This document shows, one piece after another, positions 22,443-32,060 of a stretch of DNA of 64,000 nt (position 1 is its first letter; every line of letters begins with the position of its first letter). The notes under the pieces were generated by a model that saw only the letters and a program-made list of their open reading frames with translations, had not been told where the DNA came from and did no database searches. Location of the stretch: positions 20,230 to 84,229 of the forward strand of contig NZ_SLZU01000017.1 of the NCBI RefSeq assembly GCF_004342065.1, in the 5' to 3' direction. Origin of the DNA: Primorskyibacter sedentarius. Lineage in GTDB: Bacteria > Pseudomonadota > Alphaproteobacteria > Rhodobacterales > Rhodobacteraceae. Both the position numbers and the translations under genes were made by a program.

Positions 22443-24296
22443 TTATTCGGGGCGCGCAATGCCGAATTGCTTCATTTTCCGGTGGATCGTCGCACGCCCG
22501 ATGCCCAAGCTGCGCGCGGCCTGGGTGACATTCCACCGCGCGCTGATCAAAGCGTCCGAAATCATGCTGCGCTCGTCATAGCCTGCTTGCCGCACCGGTT
22601 CAGATGGCGCCGCACCAAGCTGCACAGGCGACGGGCGCGCGATCCCCTGCAAATCAACACCGGAGATGCGACAACCATCGCCTTCGATCAGAGCTTGCTG
22701 CAGCACGTTGCGCAGCTCCCGGACATTTCCCGGCCAAATGTGCGCCCGCAATCTCTGGATCGCCTCCGGTGTGATGTCGACATCTTTGCCAGACAGGGAC
22801 GTCGCCAGCCGATGCGCAAGCGTGTCGATGCGCTCGCGCGCGCTCAACGGCGGCAATGTGATGACTGTCCGTGCGAGCAGATAATACAGATCATCGCGAA
22901 AATGCCCCTGTTCCACGGCACCAAGCAGGGACCGTCGGCTGGTAGCGATGATCCTTGCCATCGCGCCGCTGGTCGGGGCCGGGTCAAATTCGTCCAGAAC
23001 TGACCTCAGACCGGCCTGTGCAAAGGGCGGCATCTCGTCGATATTCTCAAGAACGATCGTAACCGGCCCAAGCAGATCAGTCGAAAGCGCGCCGGCGACG
23101 CGGGCCTGGTCAACCAGCTTCTGGAAAAACGCCCGATCACCCGGGGTATCATCCAGCGACGCACAATCGACAGTCATCATATTCGAAGCGGCAATGCCTT
23201 CGCCCTGAACCAAGGCAGCGACGAGGCTGGATTTGCCCGTCCCGGACGCCCCTTCGATCACGAATGGCAGCGCCCGGCGAAAGCAGGCCTGCGCGCGGGC
23301 ACACATCGTGGCCATCAGGTCGCTTCCCTGCGAAAGCTGGCGAAGAGACGGTGCAAGGCGGCGGCGCTGAGGCCCCGGTGCAGTGGTGTCTGGGCCGGGG
23401 TGCAGGCCATGGGCTGGTTTGATGTTTGTGGTGTTTTTACGTGCCGAAATCTCGAGTGTTGATCCGCTATCCGTCCGCACGCTCATCACGCGTTCCGGCA
23501 CCCGATCAAGCGCTGCGGAATCTGTGCCGAACGTCGCCTCGAAGGATTTTCCCTTCAGCCGGGCCGGGCTATCGGCACCGGCAAGCAAATGCGCGCGCGC
23601 GGTAGAGCCCAGAATGATGCCGTCTTCATTGACGGCAACCAATTCGCTGCTTTGCAGAAGGTCGCGTTGGGCGCGCGGCGACACCGAAAGGATCATGGAC
23701 TCTTTGAATTTCCGTTCAAAGACAACGCGCTGAATCCGGTCGGCGGCGGTTCCCAGCAATTGCCGGGCAAACAGGTAATCTGCCGTGTTCCCACGGTCGA
23801 GCATCGAAAAATTGACGGCACCGATAAGTTGGTTCTCTGCGTCGAAGAGCGGAACGGCCGTACAGGAAAAGGGCTGGAGCAAAGAGAAATAGTGGTCCTG
23901 CCCCCGCACGGTAAAGGCTTTGCCCTCGGACAAGGCCATGCTGACCCCGTTGGTGCCCGCGATGCGCTCGTCCCAACAGGAGCCATATGCGATCCCGTTC
24001 TCTTCAAAAATCAAGCGGCCCCTGTCGGGCCCTTCCAGCCTGACCAGCACGCCTTCGGTGTCCGTCAGAACCATACAGGCACCGGTCTGTGCGGCGATAT
24101 CGGCCAGCTGACGAAAAATCCCGTTGCGGCCGCCCGTACGCTCGATCATCGCCTCCAGTCGGGGGGCGACCTCGGTGCTTTGCATCCGCATGATGGGGCG
24201 CGTCGTATCGCGCACCAGCTTGTAGGTGCGCTCGCACCGCTCCCAAGAGGCGCCAAGAGCTGAATCCTGTCCGGACTGCGATAGTAGTTCCGTCAT
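22443..24296 (-). CDS. AcoR-type transcriptional regulator lacking GAFTGA
   Basis: A 617-residue regulator: an N-terminal GAF-type sensory region (about residues 70-220), a PAS-like middle, an AAA+ domain (about 330-550) and a Fis-type helix-turn-helix (RWNVTQAARSLGIGRATIHRKM) at the end. Walker A (GASGTGKSS) and the FRDDLYYLL arginine-finger region are kept. The GAFTGA loop that contacts sigma-54 is absent: only about 30 residues separate CASLDD from VTIVLENIDEMP. The Walker B acidic pair is changed, with LEN where LDE is usual. It therefore probably acts without sigma-54. The ATG at 24296 follows GGAGGAG. It converges on the dehydrogenase operon and is the likely regulator of that operon. 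Confidence 0.88.
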   Translation of the reverse strand: MTELLSQSGQDSALGASWERCERTYKLVRDTTRPIMRMQSTEVAPRLEAMIERTGGRNGIFRQLADIAAQTGACMVLTDTEGVLVRLEGPDRGRLIFEENGIAYGSCWDERIAGTNGVSMALSEGKAFTVRGQDHYFSLLQPFSCTAVPLFDAENQLIGAVNFSMLDRGNTADYLFARQLLGTAADRIQRVVFERKFKESMILSVSPRAQRDLLQSSELVAVNEDGIILGSTARAHLLAGADSPARLKGKSFEATFGTDSAALDRVPERVMSVRTDSGSTLEISARKNTTNIKPAHGLHPGPDTTAPGPQRRRLAPSLRQLSQGSDLMATMCARAQACFRRALPFVIEGASGTGKSSLVAALVQGEGIAASNMMTVDCASLDDTPGDRAFFQKLVDQARVAGALSTDLLGPVTIVLENIDEMPPFAQAGLRSVLDEFDPAPTSGAMARIIATSRRSLLGAVEQGHFRDDLYYLLARTVITLPPLSARERIDTLAHRLATSLSGKDVDITPEAIQRLRAHIWPGNVRELRNVLQQALIEGDGCRISGVDLQGIARPSPVQLGAAPSEPVRQAGYDERSMISDALISARWNVTQAARSLGIGRATIHRKMKQFGIARPE

Positions 24297-24730
24297 GTCT
24301 CCTCCCATTGGTGAACTTATACGCAAAGGACCGCGGTGAAAACGGTTTGCTTGGGTCAGGTGCCGGATGCTTTGGGCGACGCGTCAGGCTTGGCGCCGCA
24401 AATCAGCGGCAGGTGCGGTGCCTGGCATGCCCTTGGCGTGACGAGGGAGCGTTTCTGATCTTCGCTCTGACGCCACCGCGTCTGTTGCCCGACAGCGCAA
24501 AGCCAGAGCTGTGGAAAGGTTCCTGATGCTTGGCTACTGCCCGGGCCGCGCCAAAAAACAGAAAAGCACAGCGAGTGTGCAATTTGCGCTATGGCGTTGC
24601 GCCTGAAATTGGGGCAGATGCTGCGGCAAACCCCCAAATTGCGGCTCTCCACGGCCGTGTCACGTCGCATTCACCGACAGCGGACATAAACTGTCCAAGA
24701 CAAGTCTATTGAAAAGCAAGGTTATCCCTT
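24297..24730. other. divergent intergenic region, regulator / RND efflux genes
   Basis: About 430 bp with promoters expected in both directions. No gene, repeat or clear operator was seen. The ribosome site of the adaptor gene is weak (CAAGG). Confidence 0.45.
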
Positions 24731-25903
24731 ATGCCGAAGCGTATCATTTCTACCGCTCTCGTTGTTGCCGCGATGGCAATGATGGGCACGCCCGATCAGC
24801 TTGCGGCGCAGCAAGGGGGGCAGGGCCGCCCGCCCGCCGCGGTCACCGTTGTGACGCTGGAGCCGCAGACAACGACGCTGACTTCGACCTTGCCGGGCCG
24901 TGTCGCTGCGTCCGCCATGGCAGAGGTGCGGCCGCAGGTGTCCGGCATCATCACGCAGAAGTTCTTCAAAGAGGGGTCGTCAGTGGCAGAGGGCGACGCG
25001 CTCTACCAGATCGATCCGGCCAGCTATGACGCGACGCTGGCGCAGGCCGATGCCTCTGTCGCTCAGGCGCAGGCCCAGTTGAACGCCGCGCTGAAATCGG
25101 CCGCGCGGGTGGACGAATTGCAATCGCGCAATGTTGCCAGCGCACAGGCCAAGGACGACGCGGATGCCGCCCGCGCCAGCGCCGAGGCCAACCTTCAGGC
25201 GGCTCAGGCGCAGCGCGCCGCGGCTCAGATCGAGAAGGACAGGACAACCATTCACGCGCGCCTTTCGGGTGTGATTGGCCTGTCGCAAACAAGTCAGGGT
25301 GCGCTTGTCACGGCGAGCCAGGCCCTGCCGCTGGCCGTCATCCGCAACATTGATCCTGTCTATGTGAACGTCACCCAGTCCGCTGCGGACCTTTTGGACT
25401 GGCGTCGCGGACAGGCCACGGCGCAACTGGAAAACTTCGATCCGACCGTCACGCTGACCCTTGCGGACGGCAGCACCTTCGACCAGACCGGTAGCCTGAC
25501 CGCTGCGGAGCCAAGCGTTGATGAGCAGACCGGGGTGGTCGTGTTGAGAATGGAATTTGCGAACCCAGACAAGCTGTTACTGCCCGGAATGTATGTTCAG
25601 GTTGAACTTCCGACGCGCACGCTCAACGATGTTTTTCTGGTCCCGCAAGAGGCCGTCACCCGGGATCAGCGCGGCGAGGCGATCGTGCTTGTTGTCGACA
25701 AGGACAACGTGGTGCATTCCAAGGTTGTGAATGTCCTGACCGATCAGGGCGCGGATTGGATCGTCGATGCTGGTTTGCAGGCCGGTGACCGCGTGATCGT
25801 TGCCGGGCTGCAAAAAACCGCAGCCGGGGCGACCGTCGCCCCTGAAGAACGCGCACGCGCCGAGGCCCCTGTTGGCGACATGACCAGCGCCGCCGCCGAT
25901 TGA
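24731..25903 (+). CDS. RND efflux periplasmic adaptor (AcrA/MexA family)
   Basis: A 390-residue membrane-fusion protein linking an inner-membrane RND pump to an outer-membrane channel. It has a signal peptide (to about residue 26). There is no lipobox cysteine, so unlike AcrA it is probably not lipid-anchored. Half-motif lipoyl domains flank a coiled-coil hairpin rich in Ala and Gln (about residues 105-175), followed by beta-barrel and membrane-proximal domains (MRMEFANPDKLLLPGMYVQVEL). The pump gene follows after 86 bases; no TolC/OprM channel gene is adjacent. Confidence 0.93.
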   Translation: MPKRIISTALVVAAMAMMGTPDQLAAQQGGQGRPPAAVTVVTLEPQTTTLTSTLPGRVAASAMAEVRPQVSGIITQKFFKEGSSVAEGDALYQIDPASYDATLAQADASVAQAQAQLNAALKSAARVDELQSRNVASAQAKDDADAARASAEANLQAAQAQRAAAQIEKDRTTIHARLSGVIGLSQTSQGALVTASQALPLAVIRNIDPVYVNVTQSAADLLDWRRGQATAQLENFDPTVTLTLADGSTFDQTGSLTAAEPSVDEQTGVVVLRMEFANPDKLLLPGMYVQVELPTRTLNDVFLVPQEAVTRDQRGEAIVLVVDKDNVVHSKVVNVLTDQGADWIVDAGLQAGDRVIVAGLQKTAAGATVAPEERARAEAPVGDMTSAAAD

Positions 25904-25989
25904 CCTGAGAGAACAGGCCAAACACCCGCCACGCGCTGCGCCTGATTGTCGTCCGCAGAATTCCGACCCCTTGTTTCGAAAGAGCCAAT

Positions 25990-28900
25990 ATGGCCCGTTA
26001 TTTCATCGACCGCCCGATCTTTGCCTGGGTCATCGCACTCTTCATCTCGGGCCTTGGGATCCTTTCGATCCTTTCGCTACCGGTCGCTCAATATCCGCAG
26101 ATTGCCTCGCCCTCGGTGGCGATCCGCGCCTCTTACCCCGGTGCCTCGGCGGATACCGTCGCCAACACCGTCACCCAAGTGATCGAACAGCAGATGACCG
26201 GGCTGGACGGGCTGCGCTATTTCTCGTCCAGTTCAACCTCTGCCGGGGGTGCCAGCATCACCCTGACGTTCGAGACGGGAACCGACCCGGATATCGCCCA
26301 GGTTCAGGTGCAGAACAAGCTGTCGCAAGCCACGGGCTTGCTGCCGGAATCCGTGCAACGCCAGGGGGTTACGGTTCAAAAGTCATCCTCGGGCTTCTTG
26401 ATGGTTGTTGCGCTGATTTCAGACGACGGTAACTACAATGCAACCGATCTGTCGGACTACCTGTCGTCCAATATCGTCAACGATATCAGCCGGGTGGATG
26501 GCGTCGGCAGCGTGCAGGTCTTCGGGGCGCAATACGCCATGAGGATCTGGCTGGACCCTGCGAAACTGGCGGCCTTCAACCTGACGCCCTCTGACATCGT
26601 GGCGGCAGTATCCGAAGAAAACGCCCAGATTTCGGCCGGGTCATTCGGTGCGCGCCCCACCCTGGAGGGGCAGCAACTGAACGCCACGATCACGGCGCAA
26701 TCTTTGCTGCGCACGCCCGAGGATTTCCGTCAGATCGTCATCCGCGCTGAAACGGATGGCGGGCTGGTGCTGCTGCATGATGTGGCCCGCGTCGAGATCG
26801 GGGCAGAGAATTACTCAACCATTTCAAGGTTCAACCGTTCGAACTCTACCGGTATGGCGATTTCGCTGGCGCCGGGGGCAAACGCGCTGGACACCGCGAG
26901 CGCAGTGGAGACGCGGCTTAACGAGCTGGCAGAGTTCTTTCCTGACGGTGTCAGATACGTAATCCCCTATGACACCACGCCCTTCGTCCTGATTTCGATC
27001 GAGGAAGTGGTCAAGACCTTGGCCGAAGCGGTCGTTTTGGTCTTTCTGGTAATGCTGTTGTTCCTGCAAAACCTGCGTGCCACGCTGATCCCGACGCTGG
27101 TCGTGCCAGTGGTCCTGTTGGGGACGTTCGGGGTGCTGGCGGCCTTTGGCTTTTCGATCAACTCGCTGACGATGCTGGCCATGGTTCTGGCCATCGGCCT
27201 GCTGGTGGATGACGCCATCGTGGTGGTTGAAAACGTCGAACGGGTCATGGAACAGGAAGGCGCGACACCGCTGGAGGCCACGCGCAAATCGATGGACGAG
27301 ATCACCGGCGCGCTGATCGGCATCGCGGTGGTGTTGACCGCCGTCTTCGTCCCGATGGCATTCTTTCCCGGATCGACCGGGGTGATCTACAAGCAATTCT
27401 CGATCACCATCATCTCTGCGATGGTGCTGTCAGTGGTGCTTGCCCTGACGCTGACGCCGGCGCTTTGCGCAACTTTGCTGAAACCCAAGAAACACGGCAA
27501 ACAAACCGGTCCCTTTGCGTGGTTCAACACCGGTTTTGGTGCCACCTTGTCGGGATACGCGCGCAGTATCAGCTGGATCGTGCGCCGCCCGTTTCGCGTG
27601 GGGCTGATCTATGTCGCGATCATTGTTGCAACTGTGTTCATGTTCATGCGCACGCCCGGTGGCTTTCTGCCCGACGAAGATCAGGGCATCCTGTTCACTT
27701 TGATCCAGACACCCACCGGCGCCACGGCAGAGCGGACGCTGGAAGTGGTCAAACAGGTTGAAGATTATTTCCTCGATCAGGAGAGCGATGTCGTGGAGTC
27801 GGCCTTCGGTGTGGTCGGGTTCAGCTTTGGCGGGCAGGGGCAGAACCAGGCACTGGCTTTCGTGCGGCTGAAGGACTGGTCGGAGCGCACGCAACCGGGG
27901 CAAAGCGTGCAGGCCCTTGCAGGCCGGGCCTTTGGGGCGCTCAGCCAGATTCAGGATGCAATGGTGTTCCCCATCGTTCCGCCCTCGGTCATTGAGCTTG
28001 GTAACGCATCAGGCTTTGATTTCTACCTTCAGGCCCGCGCGGGTCAAAGCCACGAAGAGCTGCTGAATGCCCGCAATCAGGTTCTTGGCATGGCAGCCCA
28101 AAGCCCGCTGATCGCGTCGGCCCGGCCCAGCGGGTTGGAGGATGCAGCCCAGTTCAATCTGGATATCGACTGGCGCAAGGCCGGCGCGATGGGCGTATCT
28201 GCGACCGACGTGGGCACCTTGCTTACCACCGCCTGGGCTGGTCGTTACGTCAACGATTTCATCGACCGTGGCCGGATCAAGCGCGTCTATGTGCAGGGCG
28301 AGGCATCTTCACGCTCAACCCCGTCAGATCTGGATAAGTGGCGTGTCCGCAATGCCAGCGGTGGGCTGGTCCCGTTTTCCAACTTTGCCGAGGCGTCGTG
28401 GATTTTCGGGCCGCAGGGCGTGAACCGCTACAACGGCGTGGCGGCAATGCAGATACAAGGCTCTCCCGCTCCGGGCGTCAGCACGGGCGAGGCGATTGCC
28501 GAGATCGAGCGTCTGGTGGGGCAGTTGCCACCGGGTTTCGGGGCCGCATGGACCGGGCTGTCGCTTGAAGAACAGGAAAGCGGCAATCAGGCGCTACTGC
28601 TCTATGCCCTGTCTCTGGCGGCGGTGTTTCTGGCCCTCGCGGCGCTTTATGAAAGCTGGTCGATCCCCTTTGCCGTGATGCTGGCGATGCCCATCGGCTT
28701 GCTGGGCACCTTGCTGGCCGCGTGGTTAGGTGGGTTTGAAAACGGGGTCTTCTTTCAGGTGGGGCTGCTTACCGTGATTGGCCTGACCGGCAAGAACGCG
28801 ATCCTGATCGTGGAGTTCGCCCGCGAACAGATGGAAGCCGGGAAGCCGTTCCTTGACGCCGCAGTTGAGGCCGCGCGCCAGCGGTTCCGGCCCATCATCA

Positions 28901-29100
28901 TGACGTCCATGGCGTTTTCACTCGGGGTGGTTCCGCTCGTGCTAAGCACCGGCGCGGGATCGGGTGGCCGTCAGGCGATCGGTGCGGCCGTACTGGGCGG
29001 AACGCTGACCGCGACAATCATCGGAGTGCTGTTCGTGCCCTTGTTCTTTGTCATCATCGCCCGGCTGGCCGGTGAAGGGCGAAGGTCGAGAGCGAAATGA
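25990..29100 (+). CDS. RND multidrug efflux pump (AcrB/HAE-1 family)
   Basis: A 1036-residue proton-driven efflux transporter of the hydrophobe/amphiphile class. It starts ARYFIDRPIFAWVIAL, typical of AcrB, with 12 membrane helices and two large periplasmic loops. The proton-relay Asp-Asp pair is in GLLVDDAIVVVENVERVM. The symmetrical helix 10 region (GLTGKNAILIVEFA) carries the conserved lysine. The length equals AcrB (about 1049). It works with the upstream adaptor and an outer-membrane channel encoded elsewhere. Substrates cannot be predicted. Confidence 0.96.
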   Translation: MARYFIDRPIFAWVIALFISGLGILSILSLPVAQYPQIASPSVAIRASYPGASADTVANTVTQVIEQQMTGLDGLRYFSSSSTSAGGASITLTFETGTDPDIAQVQVQNKLSQATGLLPESVQRQGVTVQKSSSGFLMVVALISDDGNYNATDLSDYLSSNIVNDISRVDGVGSVQVFGAQYAMRIWLDPAKLAAFNLTPSDIVAAVSEENAQISAGSFGARPTLEGQQLNATITAQSLLRTPEDFRQIVIRAETDGGLVLLHDVARVEIGAENYSTISRFNRSNSTGMAISLAPGANALDTASAVETRLNELAEFFPDGVRYVIPYDTTPFVLISIEEVVKTLAEAVVLVFLVMLLFLQNLRATLIPTLVVPVVLLGTFGVLAAFGFSINSLTMLAMVLAIGLLVDDAIVVVENVERVMEQEGATPLEATRKSMDEITGALIGIAVVLTAVFVPMAFFPGSTGVIYKQFSITIISAMVLSVVLALTLTPALCATLLKPKKHGKQTGPFAWFNTGFGATLSGYARSISWIVRRPFRVGLIYVAIIVATVFMFMRTPGGFLPDEDQGILFTLIQTPTGATAERTLEVVKQVEDYFLDQESDVVESAFGVVGFSFGGQGQNQALAFVRLKDWSERTQPGQSVQALAGRAFGALSQIQDAMVFPIVPPSVIELGNASGFDFYLQARAGQSHEELLNARNQVLGMAAQSPLIASARPSGLEDAAQFNLDIDWRKAGAMGVSATDVGTLLTTAWAGRYVNDFIDRGRIKRVYVQGEASSRSTPSDLDKWRVRNASGGLVPFSNFAEASWIFGPQGVNRYNGVAAMQIQGSPAPGVSTGEAIAEIERLVGQLPPGFGAAWTGLSLEEQESGNQALLLYALSLAAVFLALAALYESWSIPFAVMLAMPIGLLGTLLAAWLGGFENGVFFQVGLLTVIGLTGKNAILIVEFAREQMEAGKPFLDAAVEAARQRFRPIIMTSMAFSLGVVPLVLSTGAGSGGRQAIGAAVLGGTLTATIIGVLFVPLFFVIIARLAGEGRRSRAK

Positions 29101-29280
29101 AAAGATAGGTCGCGGCGGCTTGGCGCCCGCCATCGCCGCGATAAACACTTTAAGAGTTGGTCGTAAACTTCTTATTCCAAATACTTTCGCGGGTTTGGAT
29201 TCCGCTTGTGAAACTGCGGGTACCTGCGGAAAATGCACTGCCGATGCCGCCGCAGGCAGGCGTCAAAGCTTGGACTTCTG

Positions 29281-29682
29281 TCAGTTGTTGTCCAGCGCCT
29301 TGAGCATGAGTGTCGCGCTTTTTTCGTTGATGGCCATGGCGGTGTTGTAAAGCGTTGCCAGCCGAACCAGGGATTTCACATCGACATCATGCGGCAAGGC
29401 CGACAACGGGTCGATAAAGAACACCAAGGCGTCAAGGCGCTTTTCGGCAATCATTGCCCCGATCTGCGCATCGCCGCCCAGAGGGCCGCTCTTGAGGCAG
29501 GTGACAGGCAGCCCGGTCTCTTGCGTAATCCGGCCACCGGTGGTTCCGGTGCCATAAAGGTCAAGCTTTGCAAGCGCCGGTGCGTGTGCGGTCACCCACT
29601 CGATCATCGCGTCCTTCATCTTGTCATGGGCGACCAGCGCCATAGACGAAATGCCCTTGTCTCTCGCAGTGTCATTCGCCAT
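29281..29682 (-). CDS. mgsA: methylglyoxal synthase
   Basis: A 133-residue enzyme converting dihydroxyacetone phosphate to methylglyoxal and phosphate. Family motifs are clear: ALVAHDKMKDAMIEW, YGTGTTGGRI, SGPLGGDAQIG (holding the catalytic Asp) and PHDVDVKSLVRLA. It is slightly shorter than E. coli MgsA (152). Its ATG overlaps the end of the GntR-family gene by 11 bases, so both are one transcript. The link is sensible: the divergent operon encodes OtnK/OtnC, whose known product is dihydroxyacetone phosphate, so MgsA could relieve its accumulation. Confidence 0.92.
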   Translation of the reverse strand: MANDTARDKGISSMALVAHDKMKDAMIEWVTAHAPALAKLDLYGTGTTGGRITQETGLPVTCLKSGPLGGDAQIGAMIAEKRLDALVFFIDPLSALPHDVDVKSLVRLATLYNTAMAINEKSATLMLKALDNN

Positions 29683-30607
29683 CGCTGTGATCGCCCCTGG
29701 CTGATTTGTCCGCGGCCCAACCCCAGGTCAACGGTGATTTACGTTTCAATGCGCCGCTCAGGTGTTGCCGCATTCGGTATGACGCGTCAATGATCTCGCC
29801 GGCCTCCAGTAGCGAAAGAATTTCGAGATGCTCGGTACATTGCTCGATCAGGCGTTCCCGGTTGACCTCGGCCCGGTATTCCATCAGGCGCCGCATCCGG
29901 TTCACACGCTGAAGCGCCATCAGGAAAAACGGATTGCCCGATAACTTGATGATCTCCTCGTGAAAGAGCGATCCGTTTTCCAGCAGAGTTTCGCCGGGTG
30001 CAGTGTTGATTTCACCGTTCAACATGCCTTCCTGAATGCGCCGCTGTTCTGACAGGACCTTGTGATCAAGCTCGAACGTGGGCTCCAGCATCGCTGTGGG
30101 CTCAATCGCCATGCGCAGGCGGTAGATCTGGTCAAAAGCCTCCGGGGTTTTGGCGACGGGCAGAAACCGCCAGCCATAGCCCTCTTTGCGCTCTGCCCAA
30201 CCTTCCCGTGCGGCCCTGATCAGCAGGTCCCCGACCTTGGCTTTGGTCCATCCGTAGCGCTGGCGCAGGAACTGTTCTGTCACCTCGTCGGGGATCTTGT
30301 TTGTAAGCCAGTCGTCGGCAAGCCTTTGGTACCCGTTGTCCTGATCGGCAACCACGGCATCGGGCGGGGGGGTGACCCCTGTTGGCAGATCATTTGCGAC
30401 AAAGAACCCTCGGTTGGGTTGCCTGACGAGAACCTCTTGCCCTTCCAGACCCTCCAGCGCCTCGCGGACGGGCGTCCGTGACACGCCGTACCTGTCGGCG
30501 ACTTGCTGTGCGCTGATATGGTGTCCGCCGGGCAGTGCGCCCGAAAGGATTTCATGCAGCAGCCGGTTGGAAATCCGCTGTGACAGCTCGCTGGTTCTTC
30601 CCGTCAT
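29672..30607 (-). CDS. GntR family regulator with two winged-helix segments and FCD-like domain
   Basis: A 311-residue repressor-type regulator. The N-terminal winged helix (RISNRLLHEILSGALPGG, VADRYGVSRTPVREAL) is classic GntR/FadR. A second winged-helix-like part follows (about residues 105-150, RQRYGWTKAKVGDLLIRAAREGW), then an all-helical FCD-type ligand domain (LFHEEIIKLSGNPFF, EHLEILSLLEAGEI). The ATG at 30607 is chosen because the longer frame upstream is not regulator-like. It diverges from the TctCBA/OtnK operon and probably controls it, together with its own gene and mgsA, in response to the pathway substrate. Confidence 0.88.
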   Translation of the reverse strand: MTGRTSELSQRISNRLLHEILSGALPGGHHISAQQVADRYGVSRTPVREALEGLEGQEVLVRQPNRGFFVANDLPTGVTPPPDAVVADQDNGYQRLADDWLTNKIPDEVTEQFLRQRYGWTKAKVGDLLIRAAREGWAERKEGYGWRFLPVAKTPEAFDQIYRLRMAIEPTAMLEPTFELDHKVLSEQRRIQEGMLNGEINTAPGETLLENGSLFHEEIIKLSGNPFFLMALQRVNRMRRLMEYRAEVNRERLIEQCTEHLEILSLLEAGEIIDASYRMRQHLSGALKRKSPLTWGWAADKSARGDHSDGE

Positions 30608-30998
30608 ATCCAATCCCCATTGCTGCCGCGTGCCGCACCGGCAAGATGTGTCGCACAACGCGACCCTTCGCCAGTTCGGTTTTACCGAAGTAAAAAACCA
30701 AAAATCTTCGTTCATGTCCAGATGTGGCATCGTTCCGCGCAGCTGAAAATTGGCCGTCCGACGCCAATCTTCCCCTGTTGCGTTCAATTTCCCAAACGGA
30801 TTTCGGCCAACTAACTCTATTTATGTCAAATACTTGATCCGAACTCGTCGCCGACATGAATGGATCGATACACGACACGGGCGGTTTCTGCATTTCCGGG
30901 CGAAAATCGTGTTTGCTTTTATGCGACCAAATGTGCAATCTTTCAGGCGGCGCAAGAATCGCGCTGCAGAACAACTGCAAAAAAGGGAGGATTTTATC
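30608..30998. other. divergent intergenic region, gntR / tctC
   Basis: About 390 bp expected to hold the promoters and GntR operators. One candidate is TCAA-N4-TTGA at 30826-30837, but with four-base arms it is weak. GGGAGG at 30985-30990 is the ribosome site for tctC. Nothing else is recognised. Confidence 0.4.
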
Positions 30999-31985
30999 AT
31001 GTTCATGAAGTTTGCGCGCTTGGGTGCAATCGCCGTTGCCGCATCACTGGCCGGTACGACCGGGGCGCTTGCTGAGTTCAAGCCCGAAAACCCGCAATGT
31101 ATTGCGCCGTCCAATCCTGGTGGGGGATGGGATTTCATCTGCCGGACCACGGCGAAATACCTGTTTGATCTGGGCGTGATCGAGGACTCGATGCAGGTCA
31201 CGAACATGTCCGGTGGCGGCGGTGGCGTTGCCTTCGCGCATGTGACCAAGGAGCGGAACGAGGACAACAACCTGATCGTCGCCGCCTCGATGAGCACCAG
31301 CGCGCGTATTGCCCAAGGCATCTATGAGGGCGCGAAGCAGGACGATGTGCATTTTCTGGCCACGTTCGGCGCGGAATATGGCGCCATCGCGGTTCAGGCC
31401 GACAGCAAGTACGAAACGCTGACCCAGATGATGGAAGACATTCTTGCCGATCCGAAATCGGTGGGCATTGCCGGTGGGTCCTCGGTGGGCAGTTTCGACC
31501 ATATCAAGCCGATGCTTGTTGCACGCGAAGCAGGCATGGAAGACGTCACCAAACTGAAATACGTGTCCTATTCGGGTGGCGGCGAGGCGATGACAGGTCT
31601 TCTGTCCGGCTCTGTCGAGGCGCTGTCTGGCGATTTCTCGGAAATGCTGGGCTTCCTCGAATCCGGTGATATCCGGATCATCGGCATCCTCGCGCCGGAG
31701 CGGCTGAAGAACTACCCCGATATCCCCACCGCCAAGGAGCAGGGCTATGACGTTGTCGGGGCGAACTGGCGTGGTCTTTACATGCCTGCCGGTGCCACCG
31801 ACGAGGCAAAGGAGTTCTGGAAGAACGCCATCATGACCATGGCCGAAGATCCGGGGTTCCAGGCGGCGCTTGAAGAGGCGGCGATCGAGCCGTTCAACAA
31901 CTTCGGTGATGACATGCAGAACTTCGTCGCAGGCAGCATTGCCGATGTCGAAAAGCTGTCCAGAGAGATCGGTATCATCGAATAA
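30999..31985 (+). CDS. tctC: TctC-type periplasmic substrate-binding protein
   Basis: A 328-residue binding protein of the tripartite tricarboxylate transporter (TTT/BUG) family, which captures carboxylic acids. A signal peptide ends near residue 23 (ALA). The mature part has the family NPGGGWDFICRT segment that binds the carboxylate and the late DIPTAKEQGYDVVGANWRG segment. The ATG at 30999 is placed eight bases after GGGAGG. First gene of an operon running to about 40.9 kb; TctB and TctA follow. Confidence 0.92.
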   Translation: MFMKFARLGAIAVAASLAGTTGALAEFKPENPQCIAPSNPGGGWDFICRTTAKYLFDLGVIEDSMQVTNMSGGGGGVAFAHVTKERNEDNNLIVAASMSTSARIAQGIYEGAKQDDVHFLATFGAEYGAIAVQADSKYETLTQMMEDILADPKSVGIAGGSSVGSFDHIKPMLVAREAGMEDVTKLKYVSYSGGGEAMTGLLSGSVEALSGDFSEMLGFLESGDIRIIGILAPERLKNYPDIPTAKEQGYDVVGANWRGLYMPAGATDEAKEFWKNAIMTMAEDPGFQAALEEAAIEPFNNFGDDMQNFVAGSIADVEKLSREIGIIE

Positions 31986-32060
31986 GACGATCCCGTGTCG
32001 CGGGCTGATCTGCATGCGCGGGTCAGCCCCCCACATATCCAACTATTCCTGGAGACGACT

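Noticed and set aside
30826..30837. TCAA-N4-TTGA as a definite GntR operator
   Set aside because: Arms of four bases occur by chance too often in a 390-bp region; mentioned only as a weak candidate.
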